Position numbers and translations under genes: made by a program. Under the pieces are notes generated by a model. That model saw only the letters and a program-made list of their open reading frames with translations. It searched no databases and was not told the DNA's origin. From the NCBI GenBank assembly GCA_035934385.1, contig DASYXY010000081.1, positions 106,840-170,839 of the forward strand: a DNA stretch of 64,000 nt. Reading direction: 5' to 3'. The stretch is from CF-118 sp035934385. GTDB taxonomy: Bacteria > Chloroflexota > Dormibacteria > Dormibacterales > Dormibacteraceae. This document shows positions 29,375-37,530 of the stretch, one piece after another (position 1 is the first letter of the stretch; each line of letters opens with the position of its first letter).

Positions 29375-29832
29375 GCCGGCGGGTGGAGCGGCCCGCGCAC
29401 CTGCTCGCCGGCCAATGCTTCTTCCTTCTCGAGACACAGCAGCCGCACACGTCCTGACGCGACGACGCGTCCCTCCCCGTCCTCGACCGTCGCCTCCCAC
29501 ACCTGCGTCCTGCGGCCGCGCGTGATGGGCGTGGCCACGGCACGGAGGGTGGCTCCGGCGCGCACCGCCCTGATGAAGCTGGTGCTGTTCTCCAGCCCAA
29601 CGACTGACTGAGACCGCGGCAGCGCGTACAGCGCAGCGCCGATGGATGCCAGCGACTCGATCAGCCCGCAGTGCACGCCGCCATGCACGATCCCGTAACC
29701 CTGCAGGTGCTCCGGGCCGACCGTGAGCTCGGCCCGCACCTCGTCTGGTGTGGCTTTGGTGATGGTGACGCCCATCGCCTGGAGCCAGCCTGCGCGCTTG
29801 TCGTTGAGCCGCTGCGCGACGTCCTCAGCCAC
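29371..29832 (-). CDS. PaaI-type hotdog thioesterase
   Basis: 153 residues, single hotdog domain. The motif GYGIVHGGVHCGLIESLAS holds the HGG of PaaI/YbgC-like acyl-CoA thioesterases, with the catalytic acidic residue in the following helix (E in IESLAS). Converges with the RraB-like gene with a 4-base overlap. An intrinsic terminator lies 16 bases upstream of its start on the same strand, which suggests that upstream minus-strand transcription is stopped or attenuated before this gene. Confidence 0.88.
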   Translation of the reverse strand: MAEDVAQRLNDKRAGWLQAMGVTITKATPDEVRAELTVGPEHLQGYGIVHGGVHCGLIESLASIGAALYALPRSQSVVGLENSTSFIRAVRAGATLRAVATPITRGRRTQVWEATVEDGEGRVVASGRVRLLCLEKEEALAGEQVRGPLHPPA

Positions 29833-29847
29833 GTCCGAATGCTAGCC

Positions 29848-29883
29848 AGAAAAAGCGGAAGGCCGGGACAACCCCGGCCTTCC
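29848..29883 (-). terminator. Strong intrinsic terminator, minus strand
   Basis: GGAAGGCCGGG, loop GTTGT, CCCGGCCTTCC is a perfect 11-bp stem at 29857-29883. On the minus strand it is followed by GCTTTTTCT. On the plus strand the following sequence (TATTTCG) is a weaker U-tract, so it may work in both directions. Confidence 0.75.
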
Positions 29884-29943
29884 TATTTCGTTCGCGATGC
29901 TTCCGCCTCCGACTCCAGGAGCCGGATTCAGAATTGGGAACCT

Positions 29944-30015
29944 CTAGAGGACCGCTTCCTCCCGAGCTCCCGGCTGGCAAACGAGGCGGCTGGCACCGCG
30001 ACTCGGTTTATCCAA
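29944..30015 (-). CDS. Possible 23-residue leader peptide
   Basis: A TTG-initiated ORF of 23 codons (MDKPSRGASRLVCQPG...) is preceded, 9 bases upstream, by AAAGGAGGTGA (30035-30025), a full match to the anti-Shine-Dalgarno tail and stronger than any other ribosome site I noted in the window. It ends at TAG, about 60 bases before the terminator at 29883. It could be an attenuator leader for the thioesterase gene, or the SD-like stretch could belong to a structured RNA. There are no runs of one amino acid that would indicate the sensed compound. Confidence 0.3.
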   Translation of the reverse strand: MDKPSRGASRLVCQPGAREEAVL

Positions 30016-30080
30016 GGTTCCGCCTCACCTCCTTTGCCCCACGGGCAGTGAACTTCGCCAGGGATATTACCATCCACGCG

Positions 30081-30524
30081 ATGCCGCGCCGTTACGTCGC
30101 AGTGTGCGGAGCCTCCGAGGCGAGCGATGCGCAGCTGCACGCGGCGCACGAGGTGGGCAGGCTGCTCGCGCAGGCCGGCGCGGTGGTCATCAACGGCGGC
30201 CTGGGCGGCGTGAGCGGCGCGGCGAGCGAGGGCGCGGCCGCGGCGGGCGGGACTGTCATCGGACTCCTACCCGAGTCGCATCGCGCCGGCGCCAACAAGC
30301 ACCTGACGATTGCTTTGCCCACCGGCATGGGGCAGGGTCGCAACGTACTCATCGTCACCGCGGCGCAGTCCGTGATCGCGATCGGCGGCGGGTGGGGAAC
30401 GCTCAGCGAGATCGCGATCGCCAAGCGGCTCGGAAGACCCGTGGTGACGCTCGACAGCTGGCCGATCACCGGGCTCGAGTCCGTGGCCACTCCCGCCGAA
30501 GCGGTGCGGAGGGCCCTTGAATAG
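30081..30524 (+). CDS. LOG-like/TIGR00725-family protein
   Basis: 147 residues, single Rossmann-type domain with NGGLGGVSGAASEGA and GGGWGTLSEIAIAKRLG (the GGxGTxxE motif). The family is related to LOG phosphoribohydrolases and to MoCo-carrier proteins, but the TIGR00725 branch has no proven reaction. ATG 30081 is chosen for homology (RRYVAVCGAS); the frame further upstream is open but non-homologous. It begins a run of coupled genes leading into galT-galK. Confidence 0.85.
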   Translation: MPRRYVAVCGASEASDAQLHAAHEVGRLLAQAGAVVINGGLGGVSGAASEGAAAAGGTVIGLLPESHRAGANKHLTIALPTGMGQGRNVLIVTAAQSVIAIGGGWGTLSEIAIAKRLGRPVVTLDSWPITGLESVATPAEAVRRALE

Positions 30525-30663
30525 CTCGGCTGAGCGGGATGCGCGGGTTGAGCGCCCCCACCCTGACCCTCCCCACAAGGTGGGGAGGGCACGCAAGCGC
30601 TTGAAGAAGCGCAAGGTGCAGAAGCCCGATGGCCGGTACCTGATCTACTACGACAAGATTTGA
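30517..30663 (+). CDS. Small basic protein (48 aa) upstream of galT
   Basis: TTG at 30517 overlaps the LOG-like stop, and its own stop overlaps the galT TTG start, which is the coupling style of this operon. The product has a Pro/His-rich start, then KRLKKRKVQKPDGRYLIYYD at its end; the DGRYLIYY tail looks conserved in character. The middle of the ORF is a perfect 10-bp palindrome (30567-30589), so this part encodes whatever the repeat dictates. No function is known. Confidence 0.55.
   Translation: MNSSAERDARVERPHPDPPHKVGRARKRLKKRKVQKPDGRYLIYYDKI
30567..30589. repeat. Perfect 10-bp hairpin inside a small ORF
   Basis: CCCTCCCCAC, loop AAG, GTGGGGAGGG. Perfect symmetry inside coding sequence between coupled genes suggests a dispersed palindromic repeat or an RNA hairpin that tunes translation of galT. 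No U-tract follows, so it is not a standard terminator. Confidence 0.5.
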
Positions 30664-31568
30664 GCGAGCTTCGCTGGCACCCGCTGCTCGAGGAGTGGGT
30701 CACGGTCGCGCCGTGGCGTCAGGACCGCACCTATCACCCGCCCGCCGACCACTGTCCGCTCTGCCCGACGCGTCCGGGCAAGCCCGAGACTGAGATTCCC
30801 GAGCCCGACTATCACATCGCTGTTTTCGAGAATCGCTATCCGTCCTACACCGGTGACCAGGGACGCTGCGAGGTCGTGTGCTACACGCCCGACCATGACT
30901 CGTCTCTTGGGGCTCAAAGCGTCGACCACATCCAGGACCTCATCGAGGTGTGGCGTGACCGCACGAGTGAGCTGTCGCGCGTACCCAACGTGCGGTACGT
31001 CTACATCTTCGAGAACCGCGGCGAGGCAATCGGGGTGACGCTGAGCCACCCGCACGGGCAGATCTACGCGTATCCGTTCGTGCCACCGGTGCTCGAGCGC
31101 GAGCTGGCCGCGGAGTCGCGCCATCACCGCGATACGGGACGATGCCTCTACTGCGATGTGATCGCGGGCGAATCGTCGGGCGAGCGAACCGTGGTGCTCG
31201 AGGATCGGTGGCTCGCCTTCGTGCCTCCGTTCGCGCGATGGCCGTACGAGGTGCACGTGGCGCCGCTGCAGCATCGTGGCGGGCTCCTGGACCTCGACGA
31301 AGCGGAGGACCTATCGCTCGCGCGGACGCTGAAGGCGCTGCTCCAGAAGTACGACCGCCTGTTCCAGATGCCGCTGCCTCACGTGATGGCGATGCACCAG
31401 AAGCCGCCGGGGCGCGGGGGCGCGCACCATCACTTCCACATCGAGTTCTATCCACCCAATAGGAGCAAAGACAAGCTGAAGTACCTCGCCGGATCGGAGC
31501 TTGGCGCGGGCGCGTTCATCCTCGACGCGCGCGCGGAGGACACCGCTGCGGAGCTGCGGCAGGCTTGA
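30660..31568 (+). CDS. galT: Galactose-1-phosphate uridylyltransferase
   Basis: Leloir pathway: exchanges UMP between UDP-glucose and galactose-1-phosphate. 302 residues, HIT superfamily. Zinc-site cysteines are in CPLCPT, the active-site nucleophile motif is in SHPHGQIYAYPF (HPH), and a second half carries CLYCDV and AHHHFHIEFYPP. TTG start overlapping the upstream small ORF. Slightly shorter than E. coli GalT (348). Coupled to galK by TTGA. Confidence 0.95.
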   Translation: MSELRWHPLLEEWVTVAPWRQDRTYHPPADHCPLCPTRPGKPETEIPEPDYHIAVFENRYPSYTGDQGRCEVVCYTPDHDSSLGAQSVDHIQDLIEVWRDRTSELSRVPNVRYVYIFENRGEAIGVTLSHPHGQIYAYPFVPPVLERELAAESRHHRDTGRCLYCDVIAGESSGERTVVLEDRWLAFVPPFARWPYEVHVAPLQHRGGLLDLDEAEDLSLARTLKALLQKYDRLFQMPLPHVMAMHQKPPGRGGAHHHFHIEFYPPNRSKDKLKYLAGSELGAGAFILDARAEDTAAELRQA

Positions 31569-32476
31569 TCGCGATCCCTGGCGGCTGGCATGGACGTGCG
31601 CCGGGACGCGTCAACCTGATCGGCGAGCACGTCGACTACCTCGGGGGCGTGGTGCTGCCCGCGGCGGTTGATCGCTTCACCGACGTGAAGGGCGCACCCG
31701 ACAAGGAATGGTCGGTGCACAGCGAGATCAAGGGCGGTCTGAAATACGTGAAAGCAATTGGCGAGGAGCTGGGCGCACCGCCGCAGATCGTCAACGTTGC
31801 GTCGGACATCCCGCCGGGCTCAGGTCTCAGCTCGTCGGCGGCGCTGCTGGTCGCTGTCGCTTCCGGCCTCGGGACTGGCATCGACGGCAAGCAGGCCGCC
31901 CTTCTATGTCAGCGCGCCGAGCAAAAAGCCACAGGCGTGCAGGTGGGGGTGATGGACCAGTTCGCCTCGGCGCTCGGACAGCGGGGCCACGCCCTGTTCC
32001 TCAACTGTGCGACCCTCGACTACCGTGCCGTCCCGTTCCCGGAGGATCTCGTGATAGCGGTGATCGACTCGGGACAGCACCGCGACCTCGCGCACACGCC
32101 CTACAACAAGCGACGCCAGGAAGCCGAGGCCGGAAAGCCCAAGCGTAAGAAGCACGTGGAGTCTGAGATCCAGCGAGTGCACGAGTTTGTGCGCGCCCTC
32201 GAGGAGCGGCGGTTCGAACGTCTCGGTGAGCTGCTGCTCGAGTCGCACGCCAGCCTCCGGGACAACTTTGAGGTGTCCACCAAGCAGGTCGACGCGCTGG
32301 TCGAAAAAGCGTGCTCGATATACGGCTGCCTGGGCGCGCGCATCATGGGCGCAGGCTTCGGGGGCAGCATCATCGCGTTGGTGCGGCGAGGCAGCGAGAA
32401 GATCTTCGCGGCGCAGATGGGCCGGCCAGTCATCCTCTGCGCCACAGCAGACGGCGCCTACACCTCGTCACAGTGA
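31565..32476 (+). CDS. galK: Galactokinase, short form
   Basis: GHMP kinase that phosphorylates galactose at C1. Motif 1 GRVNLIGEHVDYLGG at the N-terminus, motif 2 PPGSGLSSSAALLVA, motif 3 GARIMGAGFGGSIIAL. At 303 residues it is about 50-80 shorter than typical galactokinases, with reduced spacing after motif 1 and a reduced N-terminus, but all three motifs are intact. TTG start inside the galT end, and the stop overlaps the GTG of the GH2 gene, so the three are translated as one unit. Confidence 0.93.
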   Translation: MIAIPGGWHGRAPGRVNLIGEHVDYLGGVVLPAAVDRFTDVKGAPDKEWSVHSEIKGGLKYVKAIGEELGAPPQIVNVASDIPPGSGLSSSAALLVAVASGLGTGIDGKQAALLCQRAEQKATGVQVGVMDQFASALGQRGHALFLNCATLDYRAVPFPEDLVIAVIDSGQHRDLAHTPYNKRRQEAEAGKPKRKKHVESEIQRVHEFVRALEERRFERLGELLLESHASLRDNFEVSTKQVDALVEKACSIYGCLGARIMGAGFGGSIIALVRRGSEKIFAAQMGRPVILCATADGAYTSSQ

Positions 32477-35112
32477 GCGATTGCCTGCTGCTCCCTCTCG
32501 AGCAGCGCTCCGGCGGCAAGCGGGAGCTCAGCGGTTGGGAGGCGGTGTGGAAGTCGCTGGGTGAAGGCGAGGCCGAGCGCCTGCCGTTCGGCCACGGCGA
32601 GGGCTGGAAGCCGGTCGGAGTGCCACGCCAGCTCTCGGCGACGAGCGGCGCGCAGAGCGTGTGGTACCGGACGGTGTTTCCGCGACCTGATCACTCGGGG
32701 CGTGTGGTCCTGCGGATCGGTGGCGCATTCACCGCGACTCACGCCTGGCTCAACGGCCGGCTTCTCGGGTCGCACTACGGGCACTTCTCCGCCTTCGGAT
32801 TCGACCTCACTCCTTACCTGAAGCCCGAGAACGAGCTGGTCATCTGCTGCGAGTCACCGGTGGAGACGCAGCTCGACCGCAAGCGCCACATCATGGGCCA
32901 CTTCAACGACGGCGACCTGCGGCCCTACCCGGCTTCGGCCTTCATGAGCCTGGGCGAACCGTATCGGTGGGAGGTTCCGCTTGGTCTGTGGCGGCCGGTC
33001 GAGCTCGAGTACCTGGGACCAGTCGTAATCGACTGGCTGCGCCTCAAGCCGGGATTCGAAGCGGGCGACGGCCGCCTGGAGGTCGAGGCGCGTCTGCGCA
33101 ACCTCGACGGCAGGCAGATGGACGGGGAGGTGGAGCTCGTGGTGTCCCCGATTTCCGGACCGGGCGGGCCGCTCCGGTTGAAGCGCGAGTTTCGAATCGC
33201 CGGAGGCGGCGACCAGCTCATGTCCATGCGCCTGGCTCTGCCCGGCGCGCGGAAGTGGGAGCCGTGGCGGTTCGGGGAGCCCGCCCTCTACCGCGCGGAG
33301 ATGGCCGTGGCGGTGAGCGGCGCGGAGTCGTCGCGCGTCGAGGATCAGTTCGGATTCCGCGACCTCAAATGGGATATCGGGCCCCGCCGGTGGAGCCTCT
33401 CAGTGAACGACCGGCCGATATTCCTGCGCGGCGCGTGCTACGCGCCCTCATACCGGATGGACGAGCTAAGCGCCGAACAGTTCGCTGCCGACCTGCGCCT
33501 GGCGATAGAAACAAACCTCGACGCGCTTCGAGTCGTCGCCAACGTCCTGCCGAGAGATTTCTACAGGCTCGCGGACGAGATGGGAATGCTGCTGCTGCAG
33601 GAGCTTCCTCTGCTGGGCACGTACGCGTATCAAGCGCGCGCGGATGACGCGCGCTTTTTCGAGACGACCGCGAAGGAGACGCAGTCCGAGATGGTCGAGC
33701 TGCTGCGCAACCACCCGTCAATCGCCGTGTGGATCGGACACGACGACCCGCCATGGCTGCCGGACAACGCCGACATGGGCGACGTGCACGTGGTGCGACA
33801 GAACCATTCCATCGACCAGGAGCTGAAGGCGGGCTTCGACGCCCTCGACTCGACTCGGCCCGCCATCCCGGCCAGTGGCGAAACCGACGTGCACATGAGG
33901 CTCGGGTGGGAGGTGGGAACCTGGAAAGAAGTCATCGACACCGAGCCGCTGATTGTCACCGCGTTCGGGGCGCAGTCACTGCCGTCCATCGGGTCACCCG
34001 TATGGGGCGAAATCGGCGATCGCTTTCCTGTGGCAGACGACGAGCCTTCGTGGCGACACGCAGGATTCCAACCGGTCAACTGGGCGGAGCGCGGCGTGGG
34101 GTTACCGTCCGCGCATCCGAGCCTCGATGCTTACGTCCGCTCGTCGCAGAACTATCACGCCTGGCTGGTGCGAGTCACCGCCGAGCACATGCGCACGCGC
34201 AAGTTCGAGCCCTGTTGGGGCGCGTTCGCGTTCCACCTGGTCGATCCGTTTCCGGCAATCGGTTGGGGATTGCTAGACGGCGCTCGGCAGAAAAAGGAGG
34301 CGCCGCTGGCAGCTCTCGCCGAGGCGTTCCGGCCGACGCGCGTGATCGTCGACCCGTTGACCGCGGAGCCCGACCGTCCGTCGGGAGCAATCCAGAGGCC
34401 GGACAAGACGTTCAACGCGCGGATCGTCATCGTGAACGACAACCCGCGCATCGCGGGCTCGGGCTCGGTGCGCTGGTCCGTCACGCGCGAGCGCGGGGTC
34501 GGCCTTCGCGGTGTGAGCCGCATCAGGGACGCCACGCAGCGCAAGTCCTTCTCTGGATCGGCGCAATGTGAGGTGCCGACAGCGTTCGAGCCTGCGATCC
34601 ATGCCACGACCGTGAGCCTCGCGCTTGTGGCCGAAGGTGAATACGTGCTCGACGTGACGCTGCTCATGGCCGGTGAGGAGATCGATCACACCGAGCTGCG
34701 GTTCACTGTGACGGCCAACGTCCCGTCCGCGCGACTGCGCCCGGAGCTGCCGCATTACCTCGCGGATCGGCTCGCCGACCTGGGCAGCCTGCAGCGCGAG
34801 AACGACGGGCTGAGCCTCGTGCTGGAAAACAAGACGCGCCCCGCCGTCCTCACCACGATGACGGGGCTCCGCCTCGACGGCGTGCTGTTGACACGACACG
34901 ACATCCAGATCGAGACGCACACCGGACGCGCGCCGCTGCCGCGGCGACTCGACCTCGCGCTCGGACGGCGCATCCGCGTCTACGTGGTTACGGGCGAGCC
35001 ACTCGCTCCGGGAGCGCACACGCTGGAAGCCGACGTGAGCGTCGCGGGCGTCGGCTCGGGTCGACTTGTGATCGAAGGCAACGTACCGGCGGATGCGCTG
35101 AAACCGGGGTAA
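32473..35112 (+). CDS. GH2-fold glycosidase-like protein with altered catalytic residues
   Basis: 879 residues. Sugar-binding, immunoglobulin-like and TIM-barrel domains of glycoside hydrolase family 2 in the usual order: the jelly-roll part (WYRTVFPRPD, LNGRLLGSHYGHFSAF), the barrel (FLRGACYAPS, LLRNHPSIAVWIGHDDPPW) and C-terminal beta domains. In the mannosidase/glucosaminidase-like branch the acid/base lies in a HNEPP-type motif and the nucleophile in SEFG-QS. Here they read H423-D-D425-P-P and T-A497-F-G-A-Q-S, so both glutamates are missing. GTG 32473 overlaps galK. Position suggests galactoside metabolism or sensing rather than ordinary hydrolysis. No signal peptide. Confidence 0.85.
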   Translation: MSDCLLLPLEQRSGGKRELSGWEAVWKSLGEGEAERLPFGHGEGWKPVGVPRQLSATSGAQSVWYRTVFPRPDHSGRVVLRIGGAFTATHAWLNGRLLGSHYGHFSAFGFDLTPYLKPENELVICCESPVETQLDRKRHIMGHFNDGDLRPYPASAFMSLGEPYRWEVPLGLWRPVELEYLGPVVIDWLRLKPGFEAGDGRLEVEARLRNLDGRQMDGEVELVVSPISGPGGPLRLKREFRIAGGGDQLMSMRLALPGARKWEPWRFGEPALYRAEMAVAVSGAESSRVEDQFGFRDLKWDIGPRRWSLSVNDRPIFLRGACYAPSYRMDELSAEQFAADLRLAIETNLDALRVVANVLPRDFYRLADEMGMLLLQELPLLGTYAYQARADDARFFETTAKETQSEMVELLRNHPSIAVWIGHDDPPWLPDNADMGDVHVVRQNHSIDQELKAGFDALDSTRPAIPASGETDVHMRLGWEVGTWKEVIDTEPLIVTAFGAQSLPSIGSPVWGEIGDRFPVADDEPSWRHAGFQPVNWAERGVGLPSAHPSLDAYVRSSQNYHAWLVRVTAEHMRTRKFEPCWGAFAFHLVDPFPAIGWGLLDGARQKKEAPLAALAEAFRPTRVIVDPLTAEPDRPSGAIQRPDKTFNARIVIVNDNPRIAGSGSVRWSVTRERGVGLRGVSRIRDATQRKSFSGSAQCEVPTAFEPAIHATTVSLALVAEGEYVLDVTLLMAGEEIDHTELRFTVTANVPSARLRPELPHYLADRLADLGSLQRENDGLSLVLENKTRPAVLTTMTGLRLDGVLLTRHDIQIETHTGRAPLPRRLDLALGRRIRVYVVTGEPLAPGAHTLEADVSVAGVGSGRLVIEGNVPADALKPG

Positions 35113-35177
35113 CCCGGTGGCATACTTCCCAGCACCGGTTTCTCAACGATTCACCGAATAGGGAGGCCCTCCGCCGG

Positions 35178-36695
35178 ATGTCGATCGACTACGCAGAAAT
35201 AATCCTGGCCGTCGTGGCCCTGTTCGCGGGCATCCTCTACCTCAGGGTCCGCCGCATTCGGACCAAGGGCAAGAAGAGCAAGAACGCCGTCCGGCCGGCG
35301 TCCCCGTCGCGCACCGGGATCGCGAGTCAGCCCGCAGAGCAGCAGCCTGCGGTGCAGACGTGGGCTCCGCCGGTCGCCGCTCCGCGACCGGGATCCGTCG
35401 CTTCGACGGTCGTCCAGGCGCCGCCGCAACCGGCGGCCAGCCCGAGCTGGGACCAGCCGGCCCCCGCGCCCACTCCCGGCGCGCAGCCGACATGGGGCTC
35501 AGCTCAGCCCGCGCCGTCATGGGGGGCGCCGCCGGCGGGATCGCCCGCAGGGACGCCTACAACGACGTGGGGCGACCGACGCGCCGGAGCACCGTCGCCG
35601 TCTTGGGGCGCGCCGGGCGCACCCGCGGCGCCGGCTTCGCCGCCAGCAGCTCCGCAGTCTGGCGTTCCTGCCCCGGCCTGGGGCGCACCCGCGGCGCCGC
35701 CGCCGGCGGCACCACCTCCCGCTCCGCCCATGGCGGCTCCGCCACCGCCACCCCCTGCCGCTGCTCCGCCACCCCCGCCGCCGGTAGCAGCGCCGCCGCC
35801 TGCGGCGCCTTCATGGGAAGCCTCACCGGCTGCCCCTGCCGCGCCGCCCGCCGCACCGCCCCCGTCTTGGGGAGCGCCCGCCGGTGCTCCGCCTGCATGG
35901 GGTCCTCCGGCCGCTGCGCCTGCACCGCCTCCTGCCGCGCCGGCACCGTCCTGGGACGTGCCCGCCGCGTCTCCGGCGGCCTCGGCTCCAGCCGCGTCCT
36001 GGGACGCGCCGGCCGCGGCCGCGCCCTCGACTGCATGGCCTTCCGAATCCGCGCCGCCAGCGCCGGCGCCGTCGCCCTGGGATACCCCCAAGAGCGACGA
36101 GTCGCCAGCGGCCGGGGCGTGGACGGTTCCCGCTGAGGAGCCGGCCCAACAGCCGCCGTGGAGTGGCTCGGCGTCCGCGGCCCCAGCCCCGTCGTGGGGA
36201 GGACCTGCAAGCCCGCCGGCTCCCCCGGCACCACCACCGCCCGCGCCGCCTGTGCCTGCCGCGGAACGCACGATCATCGCGCCCCCTGCCCAGCACGAGT
36301 CGACCACCGTCATCCCGGCCTGGCAGCCGCCGCCCACGACGCCGCCGGGCACAGGTGGTGAGACGCAGCCGATCCTGCGCGCGCAGAGTGGCGCAGGTCC
36401 GCAGGCGCAGCTGAACATCGAATCGGGTCCGGACGCCGGCAACAACCATCGCGCCGGGGACGCCGCCCTACGCGTTGGCCGCTCGCCTGATAACGACCTC
36501 ATCCTTCGCGATCCCGCCACGAGCGGTCACCACGCGCGTGTCGAAAGGCGCGGCCAGCAGTTCTGGATCGTCGACCTTGGCAGCACCAACGGCACTCTCG
36601 TGAACGGCGAGCCCATCCAGGAGAAAGAGCTGAACCACGGCGACCGGATCACGATCGGTCAGAACGCAGTCAGCTTCGCGATCGTAGAGGCCTAG
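35178..36695 (+). CDS. FHA-domain protein with membrane anchor and Pro/Ala linker
   Basis: 505 residues. One membrane helix at 5-25 (EIILAVVALFAGILYLRV), then a basic stretch, then about 350 residues of Pro/Ala-rich linker with regularly spaced Trp (PSWGAP, PAWGPP), and a C-terminal FHA domain from about 412 with RVGRSPDNDLIL, SGHHARVERR and GSTNGTLVNG, which binds phosphothreonine. GGGAGG precedes the ATG. It lies 4 bases upstream of a PP2C phosphatase, pointing to Ser/Thr phosphosignalling; no kinase gene is in the window. Confidence 0.9.
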   Translation: MSIDYAEIILAVVALFAGILYLRVRRIRTKGKKSKNAVRPASPSRTGIASQPAEQQPAVQTWAPPVAAPRPGSVASTVVQAPPQPAASPSWDQPAPAPTPGAQPTWGSAQPAPSWGAPPAGSPAGTPTTTWGDRRAGAPSPSWGAPGAPAAPASPPAAPQSGVPAPAWGAPAAPPPAAPPPAPPMAAPPPPPPAAAPPPPPPVAAPPPAAPSWEASPAAPAAPPAAPPPSWGAPAGAPPAWGPPAAAPAPPPAAPAPSWDVPAASPAASAPAASWDAPAAAAPSTAWPSESAPPAPAPSPWDTPKSDESPAAGAWTVPAEEPAQQPPWSGSASAAPAPSWGGPASPPAPPAPPPPAPPVPAAERTIIAPPAQHESTTVIPAWQPPPTTPPGTGGETQPILRAQSGAGPQAQLNIESGPDAGNNHRAGDAALRVGRSPDNDLILRDPATSGHHARVERRGQQFWIVDLGSTNGTLVNGEPIQEKELNHGDRITIGQNAVSFAIVEA

Positions 36696-36699
36696 GCCA

Positions 36700-37530
36700 G
36701 TGCGGGTGAGGACCGCATCGGCGACCGACCCGGGTCTTGAGCGCGAGGAGAACGAGGACTCGGTCGTCGTCTGGCGCAACAAGGCAGGGCTCGATTCACT
36801 GTTGGTCGTATGCGACGGAATGGGCGGCCACGCGGCCGGCCAGACCGCGAGCTCGATGGCGGTCAAGACGTTCGCGGCGGCGCTCGCCGAGGATGGCGAC
36901 CAGGGTCCGGACCTAAATCGCCTGAAGCGCGCCTGCAAGGCGGCCAACACGGCCGTCTACGAGGCCGCCAAGGCCAACCCCGAGTGGGAGGGGATGGGAA
37001 GCACGATCGTCGTGGTCGCCATCCGCGATGGAGAGGTCGGGCTCGTCAACGTTGGCGACAGCCCCGCCTATCTCTTTCGGAACGGCAGCGCGAAGCTGAT
37101 CTCGCAGGACCATTCGTGGCCGGCCGAGCAGGTGCGCCTCGGCGTCATCAAGCCGGAGGAGGCCGCCGACCATCCGCTCAAGCACCGGCTGACGCGTGCC
37201 ATCGGCGTGTGGGAGTCGATCCAGTCATACACCGACAAGATGAAGCTCGAGGCCGGCGACACGATCGTGCTCTGCAGCGACGGCATCGAGACTGCGGGCG
37301 TAAGCGTGGAGGAGATGGGGAAGCTGCTCCTCCAGGGCGGCGACCTCGACAAGGGCATCAAGCGCGTGATCGAGCGATGCCGTGACCTCGGAGCGCCCGA
37401 CAACATCACGCTCGCGGTCGCGCGCGCCGAGGCGGACGTCACTGCGACTCAGGCGTTGCCCAAGTTGACCTCGACTTCAGTGATCCCCAGGCTCAAGAAG
37501 ATCAGTCAGCTACAGAAAGGCTCGAGCTAG
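36700..37530 (+). CDS. PP2C-family Ser/Thr protein phosphatase
   Basis: 276 residues, metal-dependent phosphatase. Metal-site motifs NEDSVVV and VVCDGMGGHAAG at the N-terminus, GDSPAYLFR in the middle, CSDGIETAG, and GAPDNITLAVARA near the C-terminus. GTG start. The C-terminal 30 residues (ALPKLTSTSVIPRLKKIS) form a tail without a membrane helix, so it is cytoplasmic. Its partner is probably the FHA protein. Converges with glcF with a 21-base overlap. Confidence 0.93.
   Translation: MRVRTASATDPGLEREENEDSVVVWRNKAGLDSLLVVCDGMGGHAAGQTASSMAVKTFAAALAEDGDQGPDLNRLKRACKAANTAVYEAAKANPEWEGMGSTIVVVAIRDGEVGLVNVGDSPAYLFRNGSAKLISQDHSWPAEQVRLGVIKPEEAADHPLKHRLTRAIGVWESIQSYTDKMKLEAGDTIVLCSDGIETAGVSVEEMGKLLLQGGDLDKGIKRVIERCRDLGAPDNITLAVARAEADVTATQALPKLTSTSVIPRLKKISQLQKGSS

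Noticed and set aside
29991..30000. TGGCACCGCG on the plus strand, resembling the 3' half of a T-box
   Set aside because: The bases before it do not give AGGGTGG, no specifier stem is evident, and the downstream gene is not an aminoacyl-tRNA synthetase or amino-acid gene.
35504..36520. Gly/Ala-rich 338-codon antisense ORF over the FHA protein linker
   Set aside because: It is the reverse complement of a Pro/Ala-rich repeat and has no independent coding signal.
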